From DATKBT01 sp035546295 (GTDB taxonomy: Bacteria; Acidobacteriota; Thermoanaerobaculia; Multivoradales; Multivoraceae): DNA of 64,000 bases. Below are positions 51,112-59,123 of the stretch, in pieces. The notes beneath the pieces were generated by a model. It had not been told where the DNA came from, did no database searches, and was given only the letters and a program-made list of their open reading frames with translations. Within the stretch, counting starts at the first letter, position 1; every line of letters starts with the position of its first letter. The translations under genes and the position numbers were made by a program. The stretch covers positions 18,307 through 82,306 of the forward strand of contig DATKBT010000149.1 in assembly GCA_035546295.1 (NCBI GenBank), given 5' to 3'.

Positions 51112-51441
51112 GTGCCCGATCCCGACGCCGCTTCGCCGCCGAGCGCCCCGTCGCTCTCCGCGGCCCAGCGCAAGAAGCTCCGTGGTCTCGCCCACCCGCT
51201 CGAGCCGGTGGTCCGGCTCGGTCGCTCCGGCCTCACCGAGTCCGCTGCCGCCGAGGTGGAGCGGGCGATCGCTCACCACGAGCTGATCAAGGTCAAGATC
51301 GCAGCCGATCGCGAGGATCGGCAACGAATCGTCGCCGACATCGTCGAACGGGTCCCTTGCGCACTGATCGGGACCGTCGGCCAGATCGCCATCCTCTATC
51401 GCCCTCACGAGCGTCCGGAGAAGCGGCGGATCAAGCTCTGA
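51112..51441 (+). CDS. yhbY: YhbY-family CRM-domain RNA-binding protein
   Basis: This 109-residue protein (GTG start) has the CRM core: LSAAQRKKLRGLAHPLEPVVRLGRSGLTESAAAEVERAIAHHELIKVKI, ending with IVERVPCALIGTVGQIAILYRP. The GRSG loop matches the GxxG RNA-binding loop. Such proteins associate with pre-50S ribosomes. It is divergent from the lipoprotein. Confidence 0.9.
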   Translation: MPDPDAASPPSAPSLSAAQRKKLRGLAHPLEPVVRLGRSGLTESAAAEVERAIAHHELIKVKIAADREDRQRIVADIVERVPCALIGTVGQIAILYRPHERPEKRRIKL

Positions 51442-51494
51442 GACCGGCTCGGCCGACGGGCTCCTAACGCAGGAGTCGTCGGCGCTCGAGCCGG

Positions 51495-52661
51495 TCAGGC
51501 CGCCGGCCGCGAGGCGGCGTCGCGATAGACGTCCCAGAGCTGGGCGGCGGTCGCGCTCCAGGTCAGCGCCTGCGCCGGCTTGCGCGCGTGCTCGGTGCGC
51601 CGTCGGCGTTCCTCGGGGAGGGAGTGCAGCGTCTCGATCGCGTGGGCCCAGGCGGCGGGGTCGAGGTCGTCGATGCGGATCGGTCCGTCGCCGAGCACCT
51701 CGAGCACTCCGCATCCGCTGCCGACGACGGCGACGACGCCGGCCGCCGCCGCCTCCGCGACTCGCCGGCCGAACCGATGGTCCTGTGCGGGGTGCAGGAC
51801 CATCTCGGCGCCGCGGTACAACGCAGGAAGGAGGTTCGCGTCGGGCAGCTCGATGACGGCCGGCTCGCGCTCGCCCTCGGGAGCGGTCTGGTAGAACGCC
51901 TCGACCGCCTCTTTGGGCGGCTGAGCCGACAGCGCCAGCACCAGCTTGGGAAGCGTGGGCCAGGCGTTGCGAGTCAGCATCCAGGCCTCGAGCACGCACC
52001 GGGTGCCTGCTCCGTCGAGGCCGGGCAGACCGACGGCCAGGATGTACGGCTGCTCGAGGAACGGGTGTCGGGCGCACAGAGTCTCGATCACGCCTGGCTT
52101 CGGCGACTCTGCGAAGCGCGGATGGACCCCCGGATGAACGACCTGCAGCTTCGCGCCGAGCTGGTCGAGCTTCGAGCCGCGCATCGACGTCACCTGGTGC
52201 AGCAGCGACGAGCGCAGGATCTCGGAGGTGACCAGCACGTCGTCCGCGCGTCGCAGGGAGCGACGCACCGGGCTCGGGAGGCCATTGACGGACGAGATGG
52301 TGACCATGCGGCGCCGAGCGCGCGAGGGCATCAGCGGCGGCTCGAGCGAGTGGCAGACGTCGAGAGCTCCGAGCCGGGGGCCGTTGCGGCCCGGCGACAG
52401 GCGCTCCACGGCGGGGAACGACAGCGCTCGCCACAGCTCTGCAGAGCGTCCGCCCCCGAAGGGCGTCTCCACCTGGTGGAGCTTCTGGTCACGGACGCGC
52501 CAGGCGATCGGCCCCGCTTCGTCGGGGACGAAGACGACCACCTCGTCCTCGTCGCCGGCGTGGCGCATCATCTCCGCGAGCAGCTCGACCACGGCGAGCG
52601 ACGGCGCCTGCTCGTCGACCAGCGCAGTCGCCAGATCGAGACCGATCCTCATCCCACTCAT
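51495..52661 (-). CDS. Glycosyltransferase (GT4/group 1-like)
   Basis: This 388-residue protein has an N-terminal Rossmann part (MRIGLDLATALVDEQAPSLAVVELL) and a C-terminal domain with PYILAVGLPGLDGAGTRCVLEAW, EGEREPAVIELPDANLLPALYRGAEMVLHPAQDHRFGRRVAEAAAAGVVAVVGSG. The latter matches the nucleotide-sugar part of group 1 glycosyltransferases, with GRRVAEAAAAG in place of the usual GxxxxEAMAxG. Substrate not readable. It stands alone between yhbY and the UGSC gene. Confidence 0.78.
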   Translation of the reverse strand: MSGMRIGLDLATALVDEQAPSLAVVELLAEMMRHAGDEDEVVVFVPDEAGPIAWRVRDQKLHQVETPFGGGRSAELWRALSFPAVERLSPGRNGPRLGALDVCHSLEPPLMPSRARRRMVTISSVNGLPSPVRRSLRRADDVLVTSEILRSSLLHQVTSMRGSKLDQLGAKLQVVHPGVHPRFAESPKPGVIETLCARHPFLEQPYILAVGLPGLDGAGTRCVLEAWMLTRNAWPTLPKLVLALSAQPPKEAVEAFYQTAPEGEREPAVIELPDANLLPALYRGAEMVLHPAQDHRFGRRVAEAAAAGVVAVVGSGCGVLEVLGDGPIRIDDLDPAAWAHAIETLHSLPEERRRRTEHARKPAQALTWSATAAQLWDVYRDAASRPAA

Positions 52662-52838
52662 TAGACGACATCAGCGGCCGATTTCGGTCACGGGATCGGC
52701 GATCGGTCGCTTCCTCGCGCCTCGGCGGACGGCCGGCGCGAGCGGGTGGAATCCCGGTTCTGCGATTCCGGAGAATCCGCACGGGCGGGACGGCCGACTC
52801 GAAGCGGTCCGCGCTCGCGGGCCCGCGGTCACGCCTGC

Positions 52839-53360
52839 TCAGCCCGCGGGAGCGACCAGCGCCGCGAGCACACGATCCAGAGCCCGGTCGGCGATCGCCA
52901 CCATCTCGGCGTCGGTGCGATCCTGGATCGGATGCCGCACGAAGATCGCCAGCGGGCTGAAGCCGAGCGAGCGGCCCTGCGCGACCGCCGCCTCCTCGAA
53001 TTCGCTCGACGCGACGAAGGCGCCCGGGATCCCGCGCTCCTCGAGCGAGGTGATGTCGTGCACACTGCACGACGTGCAGGAGCCTCAGTCGGCGAGCGCC
53101 TCGATCACGGCGTCGCATCGCTCGGCGATCTCGCGTCGGAGGTCGGGCGGCGCGTTCTTGGCGAAGGTCGGCTTGCGGAAGCGCTCGACCTTCGCGCCCC
53201 GAGACTCGAGCAGACTCTGCAGGCGATCGAGGAAGACGTCGCCGCGTGGCTTCGAGATGTCGAGCAGACCGATCGTCGCGCCGGTCAGGCCCTCGAGCCG
53301 CGGCAGCGGCTGCCGCGTGACGGGGCTGAGCTCGCCGGTCGGATCGAGGAGGGTCGTCAT
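52839..53360 (-). CDS. UGSC-family selenoprotein, in-frame UGA read as selenocysteine
   Basis: The frame from the ATG at 53360 (MTTLLDPTGELSPVTRQ) runs 91 codons to a TGA at 53085-53087, then continues open to 52839 as GSCTSCSVHDITSLEERGIPGAF... to APAG, 173 residues in all. Reading the TGA as selenocysteine gives ADUGSCTSCSVHD, the UxxC motif that names the UGSC family. A perfect 8-bp hairpin lies 11 bases beyond the TGA, fitting a bacterial SECIS. The Sec would be the redox centre. It follows the thioredoxin-fused gene after 34 bases. Without Sec insertion the product would stop before its active site. Confidence 0.9.
53055..53073 (-). promoter_or_regulatory. Bacterial SECIS-like hairpin
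   Basis: On the coding strand GTCGTGCA-GTG-TGCACGAC is a perfect 8-bp stem with a 3-nt loop GUG. It starts 11 bases after the UGA, so the loop is 19 bases away, within the usual 16-37 range, and has a G in the first two loop positions as required by the SelB-binding consensus. A shorter alternative hairpin (CTGCAC-GTC-GTGCAG) is nested on its left. Confidence 0.8.
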
Positions 53361-53394
53361 CGTGGGCGCTCCGGAAAGCAGCGGCGTTGGATCG

Positions 53395-54849
53395 TCACTG
53401 AATCTCTCGCGTGAGCGGCTGCGATCCGCCTTCGCCGTTGATCCACCCGCCGATGATCGCAGAGAACAGACCCGCTCCGCCACCCGCGTGGACCAGCAGC
53501 AGCCCGCCCGGCCGGAACTTGGGGATCGTGCTCGACTCCGAATCCTCGAACATCGAGGCCGGCACGCCCTCGGCGCATCCGCCAGCGCCGCGGATCATCT
53601 CGCGCGCCGGAATCTGGAGCAGCTCGAGCAGGCGCCGCTCGAGCTTCTGCCGCGTCCAACCCGCCTCCCGGAAGACTCGCCCGTGCTCGGGGGTGACCAC
53701 CAGCATCGCGTCGAAGCCGAGCGGCAGCTTGGGATGCGCCACGGTGCGCAGCGCCATCGCCAGCGAACGGGAGAGCGACTCCGGTTCGCGCGAGAGCTGA
53801 TCGACGACCCCGCGCGGTCCTTCGCCCGCGAACAGCGTGACCGCCGAGCGACCTGCGGCAACCCCGCGCGCCTGCGCGAGCGGCTCCCAGGGCGATCCCT
53901 CCTCGTTCTCGGCGAAGCAGAACGAGAGTTTCCCCGGGTTGCCCAGCGTGGCGCGATCGACCTCGCCGGGGCGGGCGCCGCCGACATTGCGCAGTGTGAG
54001 CTGCAGCGCCCGTCCGATCGTGAGGTTGGCGCGGTTGCCCTGGCCGAGCGCGTTGATCCCCCAGCTCATGCCGAGCTGGCGGCGGATCGGCCCGTTGACC
54101 ACCACCACGGGCCCCGAGAAGTAGGTGGTGGCGGCGAGCCCATGCCAGTTGAACTCTTCCGTGCACGCGGCCTCGACGCAGGCGAGCACCACCGGCAGGT
54201 GCTCGGGAAGGCACCCTGCCATCACCGCGTTGATGGCGACCTTCTCGACGGTCGCCGACGCGTAGTCGGGCGGCACCACCGCGACCAGCTCGTCCGGCGG
54301 TCTCGCAGTGCCGGTGAGCATCCGGCGCACGCGTTGCGCCGTCGGCGGCACCACCGGCAGGCCGTCGCTCCAGCCACGCGTGAAGCAGGCCTCGATCGGA
54401 TCCTCGTCGTCGCCGAGGCCGACGGCCCGGGCCGATAGCGGCCGCGAGTCGAGCTCGGCGAGCCTGCTGGCGTGCGGCTCCTCGAGATTCAGGGCGCCGC
54501 AGCCGGGGCGGGCGGCGGGCAGGTCGGGCGCCAGATCCGAGACCCTGCTGAGCTCCTGCCACTCCTCGCGATTCCAGCCGATCGCGACGCGCCGGTTCTC
54601 GCCGGCGACGCGCTCGACGAGCGTTGGGACGACCTCGATTCCGAGCCGGTGCGAGCCCCGCAGGTCTTCGTCGAAGATCGCTCCCAGACCCTCCGGGAAG
54701 GCCGGGTCGTCCTGCGTCACGACCACCAGGTCACGGCGCGCCTCGCGGAGCTCGACCAGCGCGGGGAGCACCGTGTTGCAGGTCGGACATCCGCGCTTGA
54801 CCACGACCACCAGACCGTCGCGTGGAACCCACTCGGCTGCATCCGTCAT
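53395..54849 (-). CDS. Thioredoxin-like domain fused to a UGSC-associated domain
   Basis: This 484-residue protein has an N-terminal thioredoxin fold with VVVVKRGCPTCNTVLP (active CPTC at about residues 21-24) and the cis-Pro of IEVVPTLVERV. From about residue 150 a second large domain follows (TRGWSDGLPVVPPTAQRVRRMLTG, WGINALGQGNRANLTIGRALQLTLRNVGG, FDAMLVVTPEHGRVF). This second domain has no function known to me, though it accompanies UGSC proteins. No signal peptide is visible. The pair probably forms one redox system, with the CPTC thioredoxin serving the selenocysteine. Confidence 0.72.
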   Translation of the reverse strand: MTDAAEWVPRDGLVVVVKRGCPTCNTVLPALVELREARRDLVVVTQDDPAFPEGLGAIFDEDLRGSHRLGIEVVPTLVERVAGENRRVAIGWNREEWQELSRVSDLAPDLPAARPGCGALNLEEPHASRLAELDSRPLSARAVGLGDDEDPIEACFTRGWSDGLPVVPPTAQRVRRMLTGTARPPDELVAVVPPDYASATVEKVAINAVMAGCLPEHLPVVLACVEAACTEEFNWHGLAATTYFSGPVVVVNGPIRRQLGMSWGINALGQGNRANLTIGRALQLTLRNVGGARPGEVDRATLGNPGKLSFCFAENEEGSPWEPLAQARGVAAGRSAVTLFAGEGPRGVVDQLSREPESLSRSLAMALRTVAHPKLPLGFDAMLVVTPEHGRVFREAGWTRQKLERRLLELLQIPAREMIRGAGGCAEGVPASMFEDSESSTIPKFRPGGLLLVHAGGGAGLFSAIIGGWINGEGGSQPLTREIQ

Positions 54850-54888
54850 GCGCAGAACCTCGCGAGAGCATCGGAAGGGCCGATCGTG

Positions 54889-54940
54889 CCGCGGCTGCAG
54901 CCGCGGTCGCGATCGGGCACAACTGCCGGATCGCGACCGC
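54889..54940. promoter_or_regulatory. Nested palindromes in the divergent promoter region
   Basis: CCGCGGCTGCAGCCGCGG (54889-54906) is a perfect 18-bp palindrome. It is followed by GCGGTCGCGATC (54903-54914) matched by GATCGCGACCGC (54929-54940), a 12-bp inverted repeat. Both lie in the 155-base gap between the thioredoxin/UGSC unit and the plus-strand phosphatase. TATGAT at 54949-54954 may be a plus-strand -10. Confidence 0.5.
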
Positions 54941-55004
54941 CGCGACGATATGATCTCGCTCCCACCACGCCGTCGCCGACGGCATCTCTGCGGTCACCTC
55001 GAGC

Positions 55005-55586
55005 TTGGAGACGACCCTGATCCTGGTTCGCCACGGCGAGAGCCAGGCGAACCTCGAAGGCAGGTTCACGCGTCACGACGACGAGCCGTTGACTCCGCTC
55101 GGACTCGAGCAGGCGCGGGCGATCGGGCGCCGTCTGCGCGAGCTCTATCAGCCGGTCGCGCTCTACGCCAGCCCGTTCGCGCGAGCCCGGGACACCGCCC
55201 GCGAGATCGGCGCGTTCTTCGAGCTGGAGCCGGAGGTGGTTCGCGAGCTGCACGAGCAGAGCTTCGGCGCGCTGCGGGGCCGCGGCTACGCCGAGTACTA
55301 CCCCCTGATCGCGGCGGTCGCGGCGCTCGACCGCTGGCACCACCGGGCCCCGGGTGGCGAGTCTCTGGCCGAGGTCGGCGCCAGGGTCGGCCCCGCTCTC
55401 GACCTGATCGCGGACCGGCATCCGGGAGAAGAGGTGATCGTCGTCAGTCATGGCGGGGTGATGGCGGCCCTGCGCTCGTGGGTGGCCGGGAACTTCGACC
55501 AGCCGCCGGAGTCTACGGAGAATGCCGGCGGCTATCGCCTGCTGCGGAGCATGAAAGGCTATCGCGGTCCGATTCCGTTGTTCTGA
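55005..55586 (+). CDS. Histidine phosphatase (phosphoglycerate mutase-like) family protein
   Basis: This 193-residue protein starts at a TTG (no ATG is available before the motif). LILVRHGESQANLEGRF holds the catalytic RHG, YASPFARARDTAREI the second Arg, and EVIVVSHGGVMAALR the second His. The overall layout is of the small cofactor-independent-acid-phosphatase/dPGM type (CobC-like size). Substrate is not readable. Confidence 0.85.
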   Translation: METTLILVRHGESQANLEGRFTRHDDEPLTPLGLEQARAIGRRLRELYQPVALYASPFARARDTAREIGAFFELEPEVVRELHEQSFGALRGRGYAEYYPLIAAVAALDRWHHRAPGGESLAEVGARVGPALDLIADRHPGEEVIVVSHGGVMAALRSWVAGNFDQPPESTENAGGYRLLRSMKGYRGPIPLF

Positions 55587-55673
55587 GCTCGTGTCCGGAG
55601 CTCGGCTAGGTCGACTAGGCCGTCGTCGACTAGGCCGTCGTGAAGTTCTTGCCTGCCTGCAGCAGGCGGCGGT

Positions 55674-55703
55674 CCTTGGCCTCGCGCAAGCGCGAGGCCA
55701 AGG
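55674..55703. terminator. 14-bp perfect hairpin
   Basis: CCTTGGCCTCGCGC-AA-GCGCGAGGCCAAGG, about 90 bases after the phosphatase stop. The stem is long and perfect. No T-run follows, so it is either a terminator without U-tail or a repeat. Confidence 0.5.
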
Positions 55704-55816
55704 CTCACAGAATGGTCAAAGTTCGCTCGAGCAGCTCCAAACGATCTGGGATCAGCGGTTTCCGGCCTAGTCGACCGGAGCCCGCGCCGCTTGCGGCGCT
55801 TGGGCGGGGAATATGG

Positions 55817-55893
55817 GCTAGCGGGCTCGTGGTATGACCGCGCCTCGCACCGTTCGCTCGATGGGGAGTGGTGACCACCGCGAGCCCGCTAGC
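55817..55893. repeat. Inverted repeat GCTAGCGGGCTCG ... CGAGCCCGCTAGC
   Basis: Arms at 55817-55829 and 55881-55893 match perfectly and can extend through TGGT/ACCA with a two-base bulge, spaced by about 50 bases. It may be a miniature repeat element or operator pair. Confidence 0.5.
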
Positions 55894-56210
55894 TCTCGCA
55901 TCACCTGAGCTGGCGGGCTCCCCCGCTCGCTCGGTTCCAGTGCGCTGCCGCCTCAGCGGCCGGTGGCGGCGCCGGGAGGGGAAGCTCCGGTGCGGGCGTG
56001 GGGCAGCCGCTGCAGTGGACGCCTCGCCTTCGCAAGCATCTCCGGGCACACCCCGCGCTCGAAGGATTCCCGGGGTCGCGACGCCGGCTCCGCAGCGGCC
56101 TCTTCTTGACAGCTTCGAGTCCCGGACGTTAGAAACGTTCGCTCGCTCTCGCCCGCGCCGTCACTCGTCTCCCGCGCGCTGGCGCCCGCCCACTAGGAGG
56201 TACGTCGGTC

Positions 56211-57452
56211 ATGACGCGAACCAACTCCTCGAGAGTCCTACGGATCCTCGTCCTTCCGATCGCACTGTGCGTCGGCTGCGACAAGACCGACGAGATGATG
56301 ATCGGCGCCGTGCTGCCGTTGACGGGTGATTCGGCGATCTACGGAACGGCGATCCAACGCGGGATCGACCTCGCGGTCGAGCAGCTTCCGGGAGCGGATT
56401 CGCCGGAAAACCCCGGCTTCACCGTGACCGTGCGGACCGAGGATTCCGGGAGCGATCCACAGCAGGCGGCGGCGAGGCTCGGCGACGTGTACGCCGCCGG
56501 CGCCACCGCCGCGATCGGCGGCGTCACCAGCGAGGAGGCGCTGGCGATGGTGCCGGTGGCCGATCAGACCGGCAACATCCTGCTGTCGCCGACCGCCTCG
56601 AGCCCGAGGCTCTCCGGCATCTCGCAGAACTTCTTCCGGATCTTCCCGAGCGCCACAGACGAAGCGAACACGATCGCCCGCCACATGCTCGACGCGCAGC
56701 AGGTGACGACCATCGCGGTCGTCTACCAGGACGACGCCTTCGGCCAGGGGGTCAATGAGAGCATGGAGGAGGCGTACTCCGGAACGATCGCCGGCGCGAT
56801 CCCCTTCGCGGTCGGCGACAGCGACCTCTCCGACGTCGTCTCCCAGGTGAAAGAGCTCGAGGCGGGGGCCGAGACGAGCGAGGAGGAGGAGGGCTTCGGC
56901 ATCTATGTCGCCGCCATCGGCGACGAGCTGATCCGGGCGATCAAGGCGCTGCGTCAGGGCGGCGTCGACGCCCGCATCTTCACGACCTCGGCGATCGCGA
57001 GCCCGGAGGTCCTCGATGCTCTGGGCGAGTTCGGCGAGCGGGTGTTTTTCACGCAGACGGTGTTCGACATCTCGGGCGCCGAGGAGCCGATGGCCTCCTT
57101 CGCGCGTGCCTACGAGGCGAAGTACGGGCAGCCGGCCGATTTCTACGCCGCGCACGGCTACGACGCGGTCATGGTCCTGGTCGAGGCGAGACAGGAGGCG
57201 GGATCGAGCCTCTCCTCGGAGATGCTCAAGGGGATGAGGGCGCTCAGCAACCTCCCGGCGACGACCGGCAGCATCCAGTTCCGGGAGACCAACGACGTCC
57301 AGAAATTCCCGCGCGTCTCGCTGGTCTTCAACGGCGAGGTCACGGACTACGAGGAGTTCATGGCCAACCGCCGCGAGATGCTGAGAGAACGACGCGAGGA
57401 GCTCGAGCGTCGGATGCGGGAGCTCGAGCGGCGGATGGAGAACCCGGGGTAG
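56211..57452 (+). CDS. Branched-chain-type substrate-binding lipoprotein (first copy)
   Basis: This 413-residue protein has a signal with lipobox LCVGC and a type 1 periplasmic-binding-protein fold: IGAVLPLTGDSAIYGTAIQRGIDLAVEQ, IGGVTSEEALAMVPVADQ, VVYQDDAFGQGV and FYAAHGYDAVMVLVEA. The C-terminal 30 residues are a highly charged helix (RREMLRERREELERRMRELERRME), unusual for this fold. The ligand could be a branched amino acid, amide or urea. No permease or ATPase is nearby. Confidence 0.86.
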   Translation: MTRTNSSRVLRILVLPIALCVGCDKTDEMMIGAVLPLTGDSAIYGTAIQRGIDLAVEQLPGADSPENPGFTVTVRTEDSGSDPQQAAARLGDVYAAGATAAIGGVTSEEALAMVPVADQTGNILLSPTASSPRLSGISQNFFRIFPSATDEANTIARHMLDAQQVTTIAVVYQDDAFGQGVNESMEEAYSGTIAGAIPFAVGDSDLSDVVSQVKELEAGAETSEEEEGFGIYVAAIGDELIRAIKALRQGGVDARIFTTSAIASPEVLDALGEFGERVFFTQTVFDISGAEEPMASFARAYEAKYGQPADFYAAHGYDAVMVLVEARQEAGSSLSSEMLKGMRALSNLPATTGSIQFRETNDVQKFPRVSLVFNGEVTDYEEFMANRREMLRERREELERRMRELERRMENPG

Positions 57453-57623
57453 CCGCGACTTCCTCGGCGCGGCGCGCGCGGCGTCGCGCGGCCGAAGCTG
57501 AGCAGGCCGCGACGCGATCGCGTCGGGTCCACGCTTCGACGAGCCGGATCGCGACGGAGAGCGGAGGAGTCCGCGGAAGAACCCGGCGCCTTTCGACGTT
57601 GGAGCCAGGCAGGAGGTTCCGCC

Positions 57624-58841
57624 ATGCTCCGACGCGCTCTCGGCCTGACGTCCGCCGTCCTCGCTCTCGCCGGATGTGCCAAGACGCCCAGCGTCGAGAT
57701 CGGCGCCGTCTTGCCGCTGAGCGGCCCGGCCAAGGCGTATGGAGAGTCGATCCAGCGCGGCCTCGAGCTCGCCTTCGAGCAGCTCCCTCCGCGCGAACAG
57801 CTTCGTTTCGACGTCACCGTGCGGACCGAGGACTCCGGCAGCGACCCGGCGCGCGGCGCCGAGGCGCTCGCCAGGATGTTCTCCGCCGGGGTGTTCGCGG
57901 CGGTCGGCGGCGTGACCAGCGACGAGGCGTTGGCGATGGCGCCGGTGGCGGATCGCGCGGGCCGGGTTCTGGTGTCTCCATCGGCGTCGAGCCCCGCGCT
58001 GTCCGGGATCTCGAATTCCTTCTATCGGATCTGTCCCGATGCGCGGGAGGAGGCGAGGATCCTGGCGGTCCACGTGCTCGAAGAACAGGCGATTCCCGAG
58101 CTTGCGGTGGTCTACCAGGACGATGCGCTCGGGCGCGGTTTCGTCGCGGCCTTCCGCGACAGCTACGGCGGTCAGCTCACGCCGGCGGAGGGCACCGTCT
58201 TCGCGGTCGGCGCAGAGGATCTCGCGGGGGTCGTCGAAGCGGTGGCCACGGCCCGTGCGCGGGCCCGGCAGGAGGGCAGGAGGTTTGGCGTCCTGGTCGT
58301 CGCCCTCGGCGACGACCTGGTGCACGTGGTCCGGTCGCTGCGGCGCGCCGCTCCGGAGGATCGGCTCTTCACGACCTCTGCGCTCGCCAACCGAGTGGTG
58401 CTGTCGGCGCTGGGCGAGGATGCCGAGCAGGTCCGGTTCACCCAGACCGCCTTCGATCTGGCCCGGCCAGACGAGTGGCTGGCGTCGTTCGCCGAGTCCT
58501 ACGAGCTGAGGTACGGCTCGCCCCCCGACTATTACGCCGCCCATGGCTTCGACGCGCTCAACGTGCTGGTCAGCGCGATGCGCAGCGCCGGCGCGAGAGC
58601 GCCGGCCGAGCTGCGCAAGGGCATGATCGCCCTCGACAACCTGCCGGCGGCGACCGGCACGATCCGCTTCCGCGAGGACAACGACGTCCAGAAATACGCC
58701 CGCATCAGCCTGGTGCTCGACGGCGCCATCGTGCCTTACGAGCGCTATCGGGCAGACCAGGAGAAGGCGTTGCGCGAGGAGAAGGCGCGCGTTCAGGCCG
58801 AGCTCGACGACCTGCTGGAGGAGCTGCAGGAAGAGGAATGA
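57624..58841 (+). CDS. Branched-chain-type substrate-binding lipoprotein (second copy)
   Basis: This 405-residue protein is a paralogue of the previous gene, aligning throughout (IGAVLPLSGPAKAYGESIQRGLEL, VRTEDSGSDP, VVYQDDALGRGF, YYAAHGFDALNVL, NDVQKYARISLV). Lipobox LALAGC. The C-terminus is again a charged helix (EEKARVQAELDDLLEELQEEE). It follows after 171 bases, so the pair is a tandem duplication that has diverged. Ligand unknown. Confidence 0.86.
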   Translation: MLRRALGLTSAVLALAGCAKTPSVEIGAVLPLSGPAKAYGESIQRGLELAFEQLPPREQLRFDVTVRTEDSGSDPARGAEALARMFSAGVFAAVGGVTSDEALAMAPVADRAGRVLVSPSASSPALSGISNSFYRICPDAREEARILAVHVLEEQAIPELAVVYQDDALGRGFVAAFRDSYGGQLTPAEGTVFAVGAEDLAGVVEAVATARARARQEGRRFGVLVVALGDDLVHVVRSLRRAAPEDRLFTTSALANRVVLSALGEDAEQVRFTQTAFDLARPDEWLASFAESYELRYGSPPDYYAAHGFDALNVLVSAMRSAGARAPAELRKGMIALDNLPAATGTIRFREDNDVQKYARISLVLDGAIVPYERYRADQEKALREEKARVQAELDDLLEELQEEE

Positions 58842-59050
58842 GCGCGGCCTCCGGTGGTGGCTCGGGATTTCGAGTGATCGCCGTCCGACCGGCCGGTCGG
58901 TCCGTCCGTCCTGGTAACATCGACGCTCGCTGAGTCTCTCCGACCGGCACCCGGGTCCGCTGGCCCGCCCCCGCGGCCTTGCGAGGAGCGCGGTGCGCAC
59001 CGCAGCAGGCCGGACTTCGTCGCCGACAGAGCGATGCCGTCGCGCTCGCC

Positions 59051-59121
59051 TCAGGACAGCGCCGAGGACAGCGCAGAGGACACCGCAGAGAACACCGCAC
59101 AGGACATCGCAGAGGAGATCG
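59051..59121 (+). repeat. 12-bp tandem repeat ending in the ribosome site of the next gene
   Basis: About six units of AGGACAGCGCAG type (59051-62, 63-74, 75-86, 87-98, 99-110, 111-121). The last unit becomes AGGAG-ATCGCT, the Shine-Dalgarno sequence for the GTG at 59124. If the upstream ATG at 59034 were used, the array would encode an (S/T)AED-type repeat. Confidence 0.75.
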
Positions 59122-59123
59122 CT

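Larger units (their letters stand above)
55587..56210. other. Non-coding spacer rich in repeats
   Basis: About 620 bases with no gene I can support. It contains two direct copies of GTCGACTAGGCC (near 55609 and 55624) and an inverted copy GGCCTAGTCGAC near 55766, the hairpin at 55674-55703 and the inverted repeat at 55817-55893. Upstream of the first binding-protein gene an AGGAGG lies close to its ATG. Confidence 0.55.

Noticed and set aside
53395..53397. A second selenocysteine codon at the end of the thioredoxin-fused gene
   Set aside because: The frame beyond this TGA gives Arg/Ala-rich sequence without motif and no hairpin at SECIS distance was evident, so it is taken as the stop.
55640..55837. 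Short open frame in the repeat-rich spacer
   Set aside because: It runs through inverted repeats, has no ribosome site and its translation is low complexity.
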